Shown here piece by piece: positions 25,679 through 35,658 of a stretch of 56,447 nt of DNA. The notes beneath the pieces are model-generated. The model worked only from the letters and a program-made list of their open reading frames with translations, was not told where the DNA came from and ran no database searches. The stretch is from Ruminococcus sp. AF31-8BH (lineage in GTDB: Bacteria; Bacillota; Clostridia; Lachnospirales; Lachnospiraceae): contig NZ_QTVN01000023.1 of NCBI RefSeq assembly GCF_003460605.1, positions 1 through 56,447 on the forward strand, written 5' to 3'. A program made the translations under genes and the position numbers. How positions within the stretch are numbered: position 1 is the first letter of the stretch; every line of letters starts with the position of its first letter.

Positions 25679-26653
25679 ATGGCACATCAGAGAGCCGGAA
25701 AAAAAATAAGTTCAGATGTAAAACAAAATATAATAATGTTTGGTGGATTGGTTTTCTGTATTATATTTTTTTCAATATTTACATCGTTGCATGGACAAAG
25801 CATCTGGAATCCGGAAAAATTATCAACACTTATTTCTGACGTAATTGTCACAGCACTTCTTTCAGTAGGTGCGGTATTTGTATATGCACTTGGAAATATT
25901 GACATTAGTACTGGAAAACAGGTTGGGCTATATGCCACATTGATGGTTGTGATTCAGCAGCAAACAGGTAGCTTGCTTTGGGGAGTACTGCTTTCTTTCT
26001 TGATCGCAATATTCATTGCTATTGTTAATGCAATAACAGGTGAGCTATTACATATTTATGCAATCATACCGTCTGTTGTATTTATGTTTGTATTGTCTGG
26101 TTTGAGTACAATAATTTACTCCAATTTAGGGTGCAGAAGTATTAGCCTTTATAATTATGATTATAGCATTTTCAAAAATCCATGGGTCATGGTGGGAACT
26201 TTAATAATAGAAAGTCTTTTGGTGGCATTTGTGTTTAATAAAACAATGGTAGGAAAATACACAAAAGCTATCGGTGCAAATGCTATATCAGCCAGTCAAG
26301 GTGGAGCGAATATAATCAAATATAAGGTTATGGCATATATAGTCATGGGTGTCTGTACAGTAGTTGCTTCGCTGTTTCAAATGGGATATACAGCTTCTGC
26401 ATCAGATTCAACAGGTACAGGATATGAATTAAATGTAATGATAGCCTTGATCCTTGGAGGAATGCCTTTATCCGGAGGAATGAAATCAAGAGTTTCAAGT
26501 GCACTTGTCGGAGCAATGACATTTTCCCTTTTAAATGTAGGGCTGCCATTAATTGGTGTGCCGGTTAATTTTACATTTATGGTAAAAGCACTTATTTTCA
26601 TGATTGTTGTATTAATTACTTGTCGCAAGCGCGGTGGTGTGCTGCCACGCTAA
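25679..26653 (+). CDS. ABC transporter permease (BPD_transp_2 type)
   Basis: The 324-residue integral membrane protein has about eight to ten hydrophobic segments. It carries the family landmarks VGAVFVYALGNIDISTGKQVG near the start and the EAA-like loop near IALILGGMPLSGGMKSRVSS. It resembles the RbsC/XylH group. ATG 25679 is preferred because AAGGAGG lies 8 bases upstream; GTG 25673 is too close to the ribosome site. It begins 13 bases after the ATPase gene and forms the channel with the next gene product. Confidence 0.88.
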   Translation: MAHQRAGKKISSDVKQNIIMFGGLVFCIIFFSIFTSLHGQSIWNPEKLSTLISDVIVTALLSVGAVFVYALGNIDISTGKQVGLYATLMVVIQQQTGSLLWGVLLSFLIAIFIAIVNAITGELLHIYAIIPSVVFMFVLSGLSTIIYSNLGCRSISLYNYDYSIFKNPWVMVGTLIIESLLVAFVFNKTMVGKYTKAIGANAISASQGGANIIKYKVMAYIVMGVCTVVASLFQMGYTASASDSTGTGYELNVMIALILGGMPLSGGMKSRVSSALVGAMTFSLLNVGLPLIGVPVNFTFMVKALIFMIVVLITCRKRGGVLPR

Positions 26654-26667
26654 CAAGGGAGGGAATT

Positions 26668-27660
26668 ATGTTCAAAGAAAAAATTCAGTCGATTTTAAAA
26701 AATATATGCGGTGCGCTTGTGCTTCCTGTACTTATGTATGTTGTTATGATGATTTTTTGTTTCCAAAATGGAAAAATGTATTATGGATCAGTAGCAATGT
26801 GGCGGAGTTTGATCAGTACTATTGCAGCTTCAGCAACATGTGCTTATGGTATTGGAATTCAATTTAAGTCTGGACGTCTGGATTTTTCAGCAGGATCGGT
26901 AATGCTGTTAAGTGCAATTATTGCCGGCAATGTATCTCAGATGTTTGGAAATAATCTGATCATTTTCTCACTTTTATGTATTTTTTTATGTGTTCTGCTA
27001 AATATTGGGGTTGCGATTGTCTATATTTATGGTCGCCTTCCCATTATCATAGTAACCTTGGGAATGGCACTTTTGTATGAGTCGATTACAGCTGTTGTAT
27101 TTGAAGGAAGAGGTGTAAATCTGACAGCAAATTCTACTTTAAAAAGTTTGACACTATTTCCTTTGGTACTAATTCCGTTGGTTATGTCAATTTTTATTTA
27201 TGCAATATTTACCTATTGGTCTGTTACAGGGCGTCAGGCGCAGATTTTGGCAAATAACCAGCAGGCAGGAGTAAACATTGGTATCAATGAACAAAAAAAT
27301 ATACTGGTCTCTTATATTTATAGCGGAATCATTTTAGGATTAGCGACTATGATATATGCGTCAACGGGGATTATAAGTGCATCGTTTTCTTCATTGTCTT
27401 CTATAGGAGGTATGTTTACAAATTTACTTCCTGTTTTTGTAGGTTTGATTTTGGCTCGCTTTTGTGGAGATACAATGGGAATTTTATTAGGCGTTATCAC
27501 AATGAGTCTGATGGAATTTGCAATGAAAGCAGTATTAAAAGCTGAATTGGGATCAGCGGTAACAACTATGATGATTGGTGTTTTCTTACTGTTCATTAAT
27601 ATAGCAGATGCAAAGGGAGCTGTATTTATTAAATGGGTCCAGAGTAAGCTTGGTAAGTGA
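26668..27660 (+). CDS. ABC transporter permease (BPD_transp_2 type), second subunit
   Basis: The 330-residue membrane protein is a paralogue of the previous one, with FKSGRLDFSAGSVMLLSAII near the first third and GIISASFSSLSSIGGMFTNL near the end. ATG 26668 has GGGAGGG about 6 bases upstream; an in-frame start at 26620 would overlap the preceding gene more deeply and is unlikely. Two different permeases suggest a heterodimeric channel. Confidence 0.88.
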   Translation: MFKEKIQSILKNICGALVLPVLMYVVMMIFCFQNGKMYYGSVAMWRSLISTIAASATCAYGIGIQFKSGRLDFSAGSVMLLSAIIAGNVSQMFGNNLIIFSLLCIFLCVLLNIGVAIVYIYGRLPIIIVTLGMALLYESITAVVFEGRGVNLTANSTLKSLTLFPLVLIPLVMSIFIYAIFTYWSVTGRQAQILANNQQAGVNIGINEQKNILVSYIYSGIILGLATMIYASTGIISASFSSLSSIGGMFTNLLPVFVGLILARFCGDTMGILLGVITMSLMEFAMKAVLKAELGSAVTTMMIGVFLLFINIADAKGAVFIKWVQSKLGK

Positions 27661-27755
27661 TAATACTGCGATATATAGTTAAATGGAGGCCTACTTTTAA
27701 TATATGATCGCTGTGTTAATATAAATTTTCTATAAAAAGGAGGATATTTATATTT

Positions 27756-29408
27756 ATGAGAAAAATTAAAAAAACTTTGGCGGTAGTATCCGCTGCAGTA
27801 CTCACACTGACTACTGGTTCAACTGTTGTTATGGCAGAAAAAGAAGGTTATACTACTTTTGAGTTTGCAGACACGAATGCAGGAGAGATTCGTGGCTATA
27901 AATATAATGATGTATATACGTTCCTGGGAGTTCCATATGCAGAAGCTGAACGTTATGAAGAACCACAGGAAGTCACACCGTGGGAAGGAACACTGAATTG
28001 TGCAACATACGGTCCTGTTTCACCACAATATATTGCATATCAGAACGGAGGAAATATTACAGATTTTTCGGAATATGCCTGGGCAGATCAGTTTGAGAGC
28101 GAAGACTGTCAGAACTTGAACGTCTGGACAAAGAGTCTGGAACCAGATGCAAAAAAAGCGGTAGTTGTATGGTTCCATGGTGGTGGATATGACAGTGGCT
28201 CCAGCATTGAAGGCGCCGCATATGATGGACACAATCTGGTTGAATATGGAGATGTAGTATTTGTTTCTGTAAATGCCCGTTTAAATCTTTTGGGTTATCT
28301 TGATTTATCTGCATATGGAGAGGAATATAAAAATACAGGAAATCTCGGTATGATGGACAATGTAGCGGCATTGGAATGGGTACATGAAAATATTGCAAAT
28401 TTTGGTGGAGATCCTGAAAATGTAACGATTGTTGGACAGTCTGGTGGTGGTTCAAAGGTTATGTCTATGATGGCAATTCCTTCTGCACAGGGATTGTTCC
28501 AGCGTGTTTGGGCAATGAGCGGTACACAAACTTCTGGCCGTACAGTTGAGGAAGCACAGGAAGATGCAGCAAAATTAATAGAGCATCTTGGCTTACAGGA
28601 TGAAGAAGACCCGGTAGCTACATTAAAAACAATGAATTATGCTGATTTACGTACTGCTTGCGATGAAATCGGCATTCGCAGCTGGGGAACAGTAAATGAT
28701 GGAGAATATTTCCAGGGAACTGTTGTTGACGGAAAATACAATGAAAACGCGAAAGATATACCATTGGTACTTAGTACGGTATTTTCAGAAATGGGAAGCC
28801 AGTTACAGCAGATGATGTTTGTACGCAGTGATTTAAACAGTGTTGAGCAAATGTATCCAGGCGAACCTATGGATGAATTAACTGCACAATATGGAGATAA
28901 GGCAGAAGCTATTGCAGAAGAATTTGAGAAAGCGTATCCATGTCGTGATCTGACAGATGTGTTGACTATTAACGCTAATCGTACTAACGATCTTGCTATT
29001 GAAAAAGCACAAGATGGAGGACAAATCTGGCAGGCAGTATTTGCTTATAAATTACCGGTTTTTGGTGGTTCCAACGCTTGGCATACCGGAGGAGATGTAC
29101 CATTTATTTTCCATAATGCTGATAAAATTCCTTATCTGATTGCTGGCGATGAAGAAAATGCATATGCATATCAGGATGTTTGTGCAGATGCATTACTTGC
29201 ATACGCAAAGACTGGTGATCCTTCAACTGAAGCTTTACAGTGGCCACAGTTTACAGTTGAAAATGGCGAAACTATGATTTTTGATAATGAAAGTGCAGTT
29301 GAAAATTATCATGATGTTAAACTTCTTGAATTAGTGAAAGAAGCAACTGCTGGAAATGAAGGCGACAATCCATTTGCTTCATTTGGTGGCGGTGAGATAG
29401 GCGAATAA
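27756..29408 (+). CDS. Exported type-B carboxylesterase
   Basis: The 550-residue protein has a classic signal peptide (MRKIKKTL, hydrophobic core, VVMA cut site). A COesterase domain follows: GVPYAE, EDCQNLNVWT, the oxyanion segment VVWFHGGGYDSGS, the nucleophile elbow VGQSGGGSKV (Ser near 229) and the late His in AWHTGGDVPFIF. It should cleave carboxylic esters outside the cell. In this operon it may strip acyl groups from a glycoside before uptake by the ABC transporter. The tail (NEGDNPFASFGGGEIGE) is flexible with no anchor seen. AGGAGG lies about 14 bases before the ATG, a long spacing. Confidence 0.88.
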   Translation: MRKIKKTLAVVSAAVLTLTTGSTVVMAEKEGYTTFEFADTNAGEIRGYKYNDVYTFLGVPYAEAERYEEPQEVTPWEGTLNCATYGPVSPQYIAYQNGGNITDFSEYAWADQFESEDCQNLNVWTKSLEPDAKKAVVVWFHGGGYDSGSSIEGAAYDGHNLVEYGDVVFVSVNARLNLLGYLDLSAYGEEYKNTGNLGMMDNVAALEWVHENIANFGGDPENVTIVGQSGGGSKVMSMMAIPSAQGLFQRVWAMSGTQTSGRTVEEAQEDAAKLIEHLGLQDEEDPVATLKTMNYADLRTACDEIGIRSWGTVNDGEYFQGTVVDGKYNENAKDIPLVLSTVFSEMGSQLQQMMFVRSDLNSVEQMYPGEPMDELTAQYGDKAEAIAEEFEKAYPCRDLTDVLTINANRTNDLAIEKAQDGGQIWQAVFAYKLPVFGGSNAWHTGGDVPFIFHNADKIPYLIAGDEENAYAYQDVCADALLAYAKTGDPSTEALQWPQFTVENGETMIFDNESAVENYHDVKLLELVKEATAGNEGDNPFASFGGGEIGE

Positions 29409-29432
29409 AAAACTGGAAAAGAGCGAAATAGA

Positions 29433-30485
29433 ATGAATCAAAACCAATCAATTCGGCATGGACAGGTATGGCTTGATACAGAAGGAAAACCTATTCAGGC
29501 ACATGGCGGCTCCATCTTTTTTGAAAATGATACTTTTTACTGGTATGGTGAAAATAAAGAAAAGACACGCTCCAATAATGATATATGGCATTGGGGAGTA
29601 CGTTGTTATGCATCAAAAGATTTTTACAATTGGAAGGATTTGGGAAATATTATTGAACCGGAGCTGAAAGATGTGAATAGTACGCTTCATCCAAGCAAAC
29701 ACCTGGATCGTCCACACATTATTTATAATCGTTTCACTCAGAAATATGTTTGCTGGGTAAAGATTATGGGGGAGGGTTTTTTTGAACAAACAATTACGGT
29801 ACTTACATCAGATCAGTTTTTAGGTCCGTATAAGATCGTAAAAGAGTATATGCGCCCGTGTGGAATGTATTGTGGGGATTTTGATTTAGTTGTTGAACCG
29901 TCTGATGGAAAAGGATATGTATACTTTTCACGTCCTCATTCTGAAGTAATATGTGCAGATTTGACAGAGGACTATTGTTCTGCAACGGGCTATTATACAA
30001 CTCATATTCCGGAAAAATGGCCTCCTTATGCACGAGAAGCACCAGCACACTTCTTCCGTAGGGGAATGCATTATTTGTTTTCCTCCGGAACGACCGGATA
30101 TTATCCTAATCCTACATTAATTCATGCTGGGGAAACATATCATGGGCCGTTTGTAAATTATGGAAAAGCACATCATGATGCTTTGGAAAATACTTCTTTT
30201 AATTCTCAAATTTCCAGTGTGTTTATGTATCCTGGAAAAAAAGATTTGTACATTGCACTGGCAGATCGTTGGATTACGGATGCAGCACAATCGTTGCCTT
30301 ACGAAAAGAGTTCAGCTGCATTTGAAAGTATTTGCAATCCGGATGCACCAAAAGTTGATTTATCGTGTTTACATATGGATATTGATACTTCGAAAGCTGG
30401 ATATGTATGGCTGCCAGTAAAATTTGACAGAGATGTGCCATATCTTGAATGGCAAGATGAGTGGAAAGTAGAAGATTTCATGTAA
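29433..30485 (+). CDS. GH43-like glycoside hydrolase
   Basis: The 350-residue protein has a five-bladed-propeller type start GQVWLDTEGKPIQAHGGSIF, then FYWYGENKEKT, VRCYASKDFYNWKDLG, LDRPHIIYN and GDFDLVV, characteristic of GH43-like arabinosidases and galactosidases. HGG and DRPHIIYN suggest a clade related to exo-acting galactanases, but the subfamily is uncertain. There is no signal peptide, so it acts on an imported product. A paralogue with nearly the same motifs is at 49249. It lies 24 bases after the esterase, probably in one operon. Confidence 0.78.
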   Translation: MNQNQSIRHGQVWLDTEGKPIQAHGGSIFFENDTFYWYGENKEKTRSNNDIWHWGVRCYASKDFYNWKDLGNIIEPELKDVNSTLHPSKHLDRPHIIYNRFTQKYVCWVKIMGEGFFEQTITVLTSDQFLGPYKIVKEYMRPCGMYCGDFDLVVEPSDGKGYVYFSRPHSEVICADLTEDYCSATGYYTTHIPEKWPPYAREAPAHFFRRGMHYLFSSGTTGYYPNPTLIHAGETYHGPFVNYGKAHHDALENTSFNSQISSVFMYPGKKDLYIALADRWITDAAQSLPYEKSSAAFESICNPDAPKVDLSCLHMDIDTSKAGYVWLPVKFDRDVPYLEWQDEWKVEDFM

Positions 30486-30490
30486 TAAAG

Positions 30491-30524
30491 ATGTCCCGGC
30501 GTACAACCGCACGGGACATTTTTA
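30491..30524 (+). terminator. Terminator of the ABC-esterase-GH43 operon
   Basis: ATGTCCCG (30491-30498) pairs with CGGGACAT (30512-30519), followed by TTTTT. Confidence 0.8.
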
Positions 30525-30709
30525 TGCCATAAAACAATATATCAGATTATATTGCCTCTTTTCAGAGCAGATGATAAGGTAGATTCAGTCCATATTATAG
30601 AGCAGGCGGTAGATTTAAGAGCGCTGGCAGCAGCCAATTCACTTGTTGAGGAATATGGTAGAATGGATTAATAAATACATTAAATAATGATGTAAGTCAG
30701 GAGAACAGC

Positions 30710-30958
30710 ATGGTTATTTTGTATTGTCTGATGGAATTTGAAGTTGTAAGGTTCAATGAATTGAGACGTTATTTGAAAAATGTGTCAGACAAAACCCTTA
30801 GTAACAATCTGAAAGAATTGGAGAAGGATAGACTTATTATTAGAAAAGAATATCCTCAGATTCCGCCAAAGGTTGAATACAGTTTAAGTGACCGTGGCAA
30901 ATCTCTTATGGAAGTTTTGGATCAGTTATGTATTTGGGGAGAAAAGAACGGAGAATAA
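30710..30958 (+). pseudogene. Truncated HxlR-type winged-helix regulator
   Basis: Encodes 82 residues matching the later part of an HxlR regulator: MVILYCLMEFEVVRFNELRR, VSDKTLSNNLKELEKDRLI and KVEYSLSDRGKSLMEVL. The usual N-terminal part, with the conserved Cys and the GGKW segment, is missing. AGGAGA lies before the ATG, so a shortened product may still be made. The 5' flank (30555-30670) holds another short frame ending LVEEYGRMD that I cannot identify, which suggests a deletion joined two genes here. Confidence 0.6.
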
Positions 30959-31281
30959 AATTCTTTCAGTTTGTAGGATTGGTAAATTCCAATTTACAGA
31001 AAATGAAATATTTACCTACACAGGATAAAGAGATATTGGCATGATTGCTGATGTCTCTTTTTTATTAATAGAAGAAACAGGCTACGCAGAAATTTTACCT
31101 AAAAAGCAGAGTAGCCTGTTTCTCTAACCCAATCATGGGGCACTAGGAGTATCGTTACATTGTATCATTTTCGGAGTTGTAACGAATCCATGTCGGTGCG
31201 GATATTTTCCGGTGATCTGAAATTGCAGGAACGTTGCAAGCAATATCTTTCTATTAATTTGTTTATTGCTATAGGATTTTT
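30959..31281. other. Intergenic stretch with two hairpins
   Basis: A terminator-like hairpin (AAAGAGA..TCTCTTTTTT, about 31027-31063) and a strong inverted repeat (AGAAACAGGCTAC / GTAGCCTGTTTCT, about 31074-31127). Both lie between convergent genes and probably end transcription from both sides. No gene was seen. Confidence 0.5.
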
Positions 31282-32337
31282 CTACAAACTTATGAATAAC
31301 GTGTGCTTTGTGGTGCACGTTTTTCTGTATTCAGATGGTGTCATATTGAAATATTTGAAAAAAATTTTTCTGAAGTTATTCAAGGACTGGAAACCTGTTC
31401 GTTCGCTGATTTCTGAAACAGGAAGTGTACTGTTTTGTAAAAGATCAGCGGCCTGTTTCATTTTCTGATTCTGAATATTTTCAATAAAGGTATGTCCGGT
31501 AGCATTCTGAATAATACGCTGTAACTGACGTTCACTGTAGTTAAAAATTGAAGAAAGTTCTTTCAGTGAAACTGTCTTATAATTAGCCTGCATATAACGG
31601 AGAACATACATCAGATTTTCCTCTGAAGAGTTCGGATGGATACCAGAAAGCTCTGTATGTTGTTCATGACGGCGAAATAGATTGATGAAAAACAGAGAAA
31701 GCAAAGTATTGACCATTTGTTTTCTATATCGTTTTGGCTGTGCACATTCCGTATATGCACGGTCAATGAGGTCAGAAAGAACGGAATCTTCTCCTGTATG
31801 AAAAAGAAGATAGGGAATTTCTGAAGTCTGATAGAAAGTTCTTTTGAAGAAGTCAGAAAGAATGGTATTATCATCCAGAAGTCCGAAAAACGACTGTTCA
31901 AAAGTGCTTTTTCGTATAAGAATATTCATAATGACGTCTTCATCATGGAAAGCACTTAAAGAATGGGTAATATCCGGTGCCATAATACAGATATCTCCTG
32001 TTTGCATGGAAATATTACGGTCGAAGATATAATTGATACAGCCTCCGCTCTGGACGAAGATCATTTCAAAAAAGTCATGATTGTGCCAAAATGCCGGTGT
32101 ATATCGAGCGTGACGGACAAAAGAGACATCCATGTTTTCCAGAATAAAAATCTGTTCATCTATCTGCGTTTTCAGAGACTGTGTTATATTTTTATCCGGC
32201 ATTGCGGTATAGGATGACAGAAGCACATCCATAATTTCATCGCGAGTACAGGGCACATCCAGCATGCGCTCCTTTGATTTCCTGTAAAATTGTTTCAGTT
32301 TCTTTTCTATAGGGTTTAATTCCGGGATTTTATTCAT
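31282..32337 (-). CDS. AraC family transcriptional regulator
   Basis: The 351-residue protein has a cupin sensor (about 80-150: HNHDFFEMIFVQSGGCINYI, CIMAPDITHSLSAFHDEDV) and a C-terminal AraC DNA-binding domain with helices LSSIFNYSERQLQRIIQNAT and VSEISERTGFQSLNNFRKIF, ending NMTPSEYRK. GGAGGT precedes the ATG. It is divergent from the GH78-like gene at 32606 and is likely its activator. Confidence 0.88.
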   Translation of the reverse strand: MNKIPELNPIEKKLKQFYRKSKERMLDVPCTRDEIMDVLLSSYTAMPDKNITQSLKTQIDEQIFILENMDVSFVRHARYTPAFWHNHDFFEMIFVQSGGCINYIFDRNISMQTGDICIMAPDITHSLSAFHDEDVIMNILIRKSTFEQSFFGLLDDNTILSDFFKRTFYQTSEIPYLLFHTGEDSVLSDLIDRAYTECAQPKRYRKQMVNTLLSLFFINLFRRHEQHTELSGIHPNSSEENLMYVLRYMQANYKTVSLKELSSIFNYSERQLQRIIQNATGHTFIENIQNQKMKQAADLLQNSTLPVSEISERTGFQSLNNFRKIFFKYFNMTPSEYRKTCTTKHTLFISL

Positions 32338-32605
32338 AGAAGACCTCCATTTTATATTTATAATATATCATAGAAATGTCGTAAAAGATACTATTTGCTG
32401 TCCTCTTTCGGACTTATTATTTTTGTAGGGTCATGATAAATTGATATAAACGGTCGGAACAAAAGTAACAGGAAGTGCAAGAAGCTCTCTTCTTACATTG
32501 CTGATACAGGATTTTACAAGTTTTTTTTCAGAAAATCAATTCCGGCCTTGCAAAAGCAAAAAAATAATAAAGCAGATATATGAGACAAGGAGGCAGTAAA
32601 TAAAC
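32338..32605. other. Divergent regulatory gap (AraC / GH78-like)
   Basis: Contains the ribosome sites on both sides (GGAGGT on minus, AAGGAGG at about 32588 on plus). No conserved copy of the 15-base motif found in the other GH78 locus is present, so this gene pair is probably controlled separately. Confidence 0.4.
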
Positions 32606-34870
32606 ATGAACAGACTTGGAAACTGGATTTCCGGAAAATCACAAACACCTTTTTATGCACGCAGAGAATTTAACATAAAAAAACAGGTGCAAAAAGCAAC
32701 CGCATATGTATGCGGTCTCGGACAGTTTATTTTTCATATCAATGGACAGAAAGTATCTGATCATGAATTAGATCCGGGTTGGACAAATTATGACAAAAAG
32801 ATTCAATATGTAAAATTTGATGTAACGAAATTATTACATGAGGGAAAGAATGCACTTGGGGTAGAAGTGGAAAATGGCTGGTTTCTGAAAGAAGACGAGC
32901 ATTATACATTTACTTTTCCTGCATTTATGCCGCCCAATCCAAACCCATACAGACCTTTTGGAAAGGAACTTGTTCTGGCAATAAAGCTGGTGTTGGATTA
33001 TGCAGATGAAACAGAAGAAATTCTCTATGCAGATGAAAATTTTCAGGTAAAAGAACATCCGGTAAAAATGAGCAATGTATATGGATCGGAAACATATGAT
33101 GCATCATTAGAACAGACGGGATGGGATAAGACAGATTTTGATGCATCAGAATGGAAAGCAGCGTCTGTTATATCAGAAGAAGATACTCCGAAAGGGGAGC
33201 TGGTGGAGCAGTTCCAACCGGCAATAAAGGTGATTCGAAGTTATCCGGCAAAATATATACACTCTGTATGTAACAGAGATATTTATGATCTTGGGCAGAA
33301 TGTTTCTGGTATGTTGAAATTATCTTATCGAGGAAAAAAAGGAGATGTGCTTCGCATTTATCCGGCAGAAAAACTTGATAAAGACAAAAATGCAGATCAG
33401 GTAGCGAAGAGCTGGGGTACAGTAGGAAATTGCATCACCTGTGTTGTTGGTGAAGATGATGTATGGCAGGAATACCGTATGCGCTTTACCTATTTTGCAG
33501 GAAGATATTTTGCAGTGGAAAAAAGCAGCGAAGCTGTAGAAGTAAACGACATTACTGGTGAAGCGATTTCCAGTGCATGGAAAACAAATGGAACATTCCA
33601 GTGTGATGATAGCAGATACGTACAGATTTATGACCTTGTAGAAAAAGCGGTTGAAGCAAATATGGTCAGTGTACACACAGACTGTCCTACGCTTGAGCGG
33701 TTTGCATGGCAGGAGCCGAATCACTTGATGGCACCTTCGATCATGTATATGAAAGACGGGCGTAAATTGTGGGAAAAATTCTTTATGGATATGAGGACAG
33801 ATCAGCTCACAGAAAATGATTATTTCATGGATCTGGAAGGAAACCGTTTCTATCCAGGAGCAGGTCTGATTCCATCACAGGCACCGTGTTATGTCCACAA
33901 TGTGCTTCCTGTACCGGGAATGGGAAGCTTCTTCGATATTATTCCATGGGGAAGTTCAGGAATTCTTGGTGTAAAATGGCATTATCTTTTTTATGGAGAT
34001 AAACAGGTTATCGCAGATAATTATGAGATGGGGAAAAAATATCTGGAACATCTTAAGACGAAGCAGAATGCAGAAGGTTTTCTGAATTATGGACTGGGGG
34101 ACTGGGGAAATCCGGACAACCAGCTTGCCAGGGAAAATGTGGAAACAGCGTTTCTTTATGCGGATGCAATAACACTTGCAGAGTTTGCAGAAATCCTTGG
34201 GGAAAAAGAAGATGAAGTACAGCTCCGTCAGTTTGCAGAAGAGATAAAAGAAAATTACAATCAGAGACTGCTTGTACAGGATGAAAAAGGGAAATGGTGC
34301 TATCGAAGCTTTGAACATACAGAAAAGCTGGTGATCACACAGGCCTGTGAAGCGCTTCCGCTTTACTGGGGAATGGTGCCGGAGGATAAAGTCAGCGATG
34401 TTGCAGAAGCATTTCGTCAGACATTTCTTGAGAAACGGGCATTTGCTTCCGGGGAAGTCGGGCTTCCGTACATTATCCAGACTGCCAGCAGATATGGAAT
34501 GAATGATCTGATTTGTTCCTTCATCATGAAGCCTGAGCATCCTTCTTATTATGCATTTGTAAAAGAAGGTCTGACAACCCTGGGTGAATACTGGGAAGAA
34601 AATCCCCGCAGTCATTGTCACGATATGATGGGACATATTATTGAGTGGTATTATAATGGGCTGGCCGGCATTAAACCACTTGAGCCAGGCTTCAAAAAAG
34701 TTCTTATTAAGCCGTATCTGCCGGAGAGCATGAATTATATGAAATGCAGATATGAATCTGTAAGTGGAATGATTCAGGTGATTCTTACAAGAAAGGATGG
34801 CAGGGTAGAAGTGGAGACTGACATCGCTGAGGGCATTTCTTTTGAGATAGACTGTTCAAATTTAAAGTAA
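32606..34870 (+). CDS. GH78-like alpha-L-rhamnosidase with a variant active-site motif
   Basis: The 754-residue protein shows the GH78 N-terminal beta-sandwich (KATAYVCGLGQFIFHINGQK, PGWTNYDKKIQY, ENGWF) and an alpha/alpha-barrel domain from about residue 340, closing with GLAGIKPLEPGFKKV. The catalytic stretch reads DCPTLERFAWQEP near residue 359, where classical members have DCPQRDERLGWTGD. The first Asp and the following Glu align, but the last Asp is replaced by Glu. It lacks a signal peptide, so it is intracellular. Specificity (rhamnose or another deoxysugar) is not certain. AAGGAGG lies upstream of the ATG. Confidence 0.82.
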   Translation: MNRLGNWISGKSQTPFYARREFNIKKQVQKATAYVCGLGQFIFHINGQKVSDHELDPGWTNYDKKIQYVKFDVTKLLHEGKNALGVEVENGWFLKEDEHYTFTFPAFMPPNPNPYRPFGKELVLAIKLVLDYADETEEILYADENFQVKEHPVKMSNVYGSETYDASLEQTGWDKTDFDASEWKAASVISEEDTPKGELVEQFQPAIKVIRSYPAKYIHSVCNRDIYDLGQNVSGMLKLSYRGKKGDVLRIYPAEKLDKDKNADQVAKSWGTVGNCITCVVGEDDVWQEYRMRFTYFAGRYFAVEKSSEAVEVNDITGEAISSAWKTNGTFQCDDSRYVQIYDLVEKAVEANMVSVHTDCPTLERFAWQEPNHLMAPSIMYMKDGRKLWEKFFMDMRTDQLTENDYFMDLEGNRFYPGAGLIPSQAPCYVHNVLPVPGMGSFFDIIPWGSSGILGVKWHYLFYGDKQVIADNYEMGKKYLEHLKTKQNAEGFLNYGLGDWGNPDNQLARENVETAFLYADAITLAEFAEILGEKEDEVQLRQFAEEIKENYNQRLLVQDEKGKWCYRSFEHTEKLVITQACEALPLYWGMVPEDKVSDVAEAFRQTFLEKRAFASGEVGLPYIIQTASRYGMNDLICSFIMKPEHPSYYAFVKEGLTTLGEYWEENPRSHCHDMMGHIIEWYYNGLAGIKPLEPGFKKVLIKPYLPESMNYMKCRYESVSGMIQVILTRKDGRVEVETDIAEGISFEIDCSNLK

Positions 34871-34906
34871 AATCACGGATAAAGTACAAAAGGAGACGTT
34901 GCAGTA

Positions 34907-34987
34907 ATGACAGCACATAAAGATGATACTAAAGATTCTAAATGGATTGGAGATTTGTTCCGAAAAGCTCTACGTCCCAGTGAGTAC
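34907..34987 (+). pseudogene. 5' fragment of the next operon gene, cut by recombinase DNA
   Basis: ATG 34907, with GGAGAC about 10 bases upstream, begins MTAHKDDTKDSKWIGDLF. After about 26 codons the sequence becomes the recombinase fragment, in another frame. It stands 36 bases after the GH78-like gene and was probably its operon partner. The family is unknown. Confidence 0.45.
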
Positions 34988-35658
34988 CAGTGGAAGCACA
35001 AAAGTAAAATACCACTGGATCATCTACCATATTATCCTGCCCCGGGTCACTGCCGATCCGCTTCTTCCATATATAGATGCAGAATACATTGAAAACCTGA
35101 TCGAATCCTGCAGGAACTATTGTACAAGTGCAGAATATGCCGTCTATAAATTATTATACAAGATCCTTTATTCTGCATGGAACCAAGGATTCCTTGAAAC
35201 ATGCCTGGCATCTGACATCACAGAACGCAAAGAAACGAAATCCAGCCTTCGTATTTATACAAAAGAACAGCTGAAATTATTCTTGAATGCCATACATGAA
35301 GATCCATATATACACCGCCTGGAGTTTCTCCTGGCACTGTTCTGCGGACTGCGTCCTGGTGAGATCCTTGGACTTACTTATAACAACTTCGATTCCAGCA
35401 CCCAAACCTTAAACATCCATAAACAATATACAAAAGATGGACGCCTTCCTTCTGAGTCAGCAGATCCCAAATACAGCTGTAAGAAGTTGGAAGGAGAACG
35501 GTACCGTTCTTTTCAGATCCCGGATTTTGTCTGTGAGGAACTTGTCCTCCGGCAGGAAAAAAATATGTGTTTCTTTCGCACCCATCCGGATAAAAAGGAT
35601 AATGGTAACTTCTGCATTAGCAGCCGTGGGAAAGTAAAAACCCTGGAAACCCTTAATC
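34988..35658 (+). pseudogene. Type B tyrosine recombinase fragment (pair 3)
   Basis: Homology to the 13665 protein starts at about STKVKYHWIIYHI and runs through YTKEQLKLFLNAI, HRLEFLLALFCGLRPGEILG (first Arg kept here), FQIPDFVCEELVLRQ and ISSRGKVKTLETLN. Both ends are missing: the start is replaced by the gene fragment at 34907, and the end is joined to the type C partner at about 35658 by a deletion. It cannot make an active recombinase. Confidence 0.75.
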
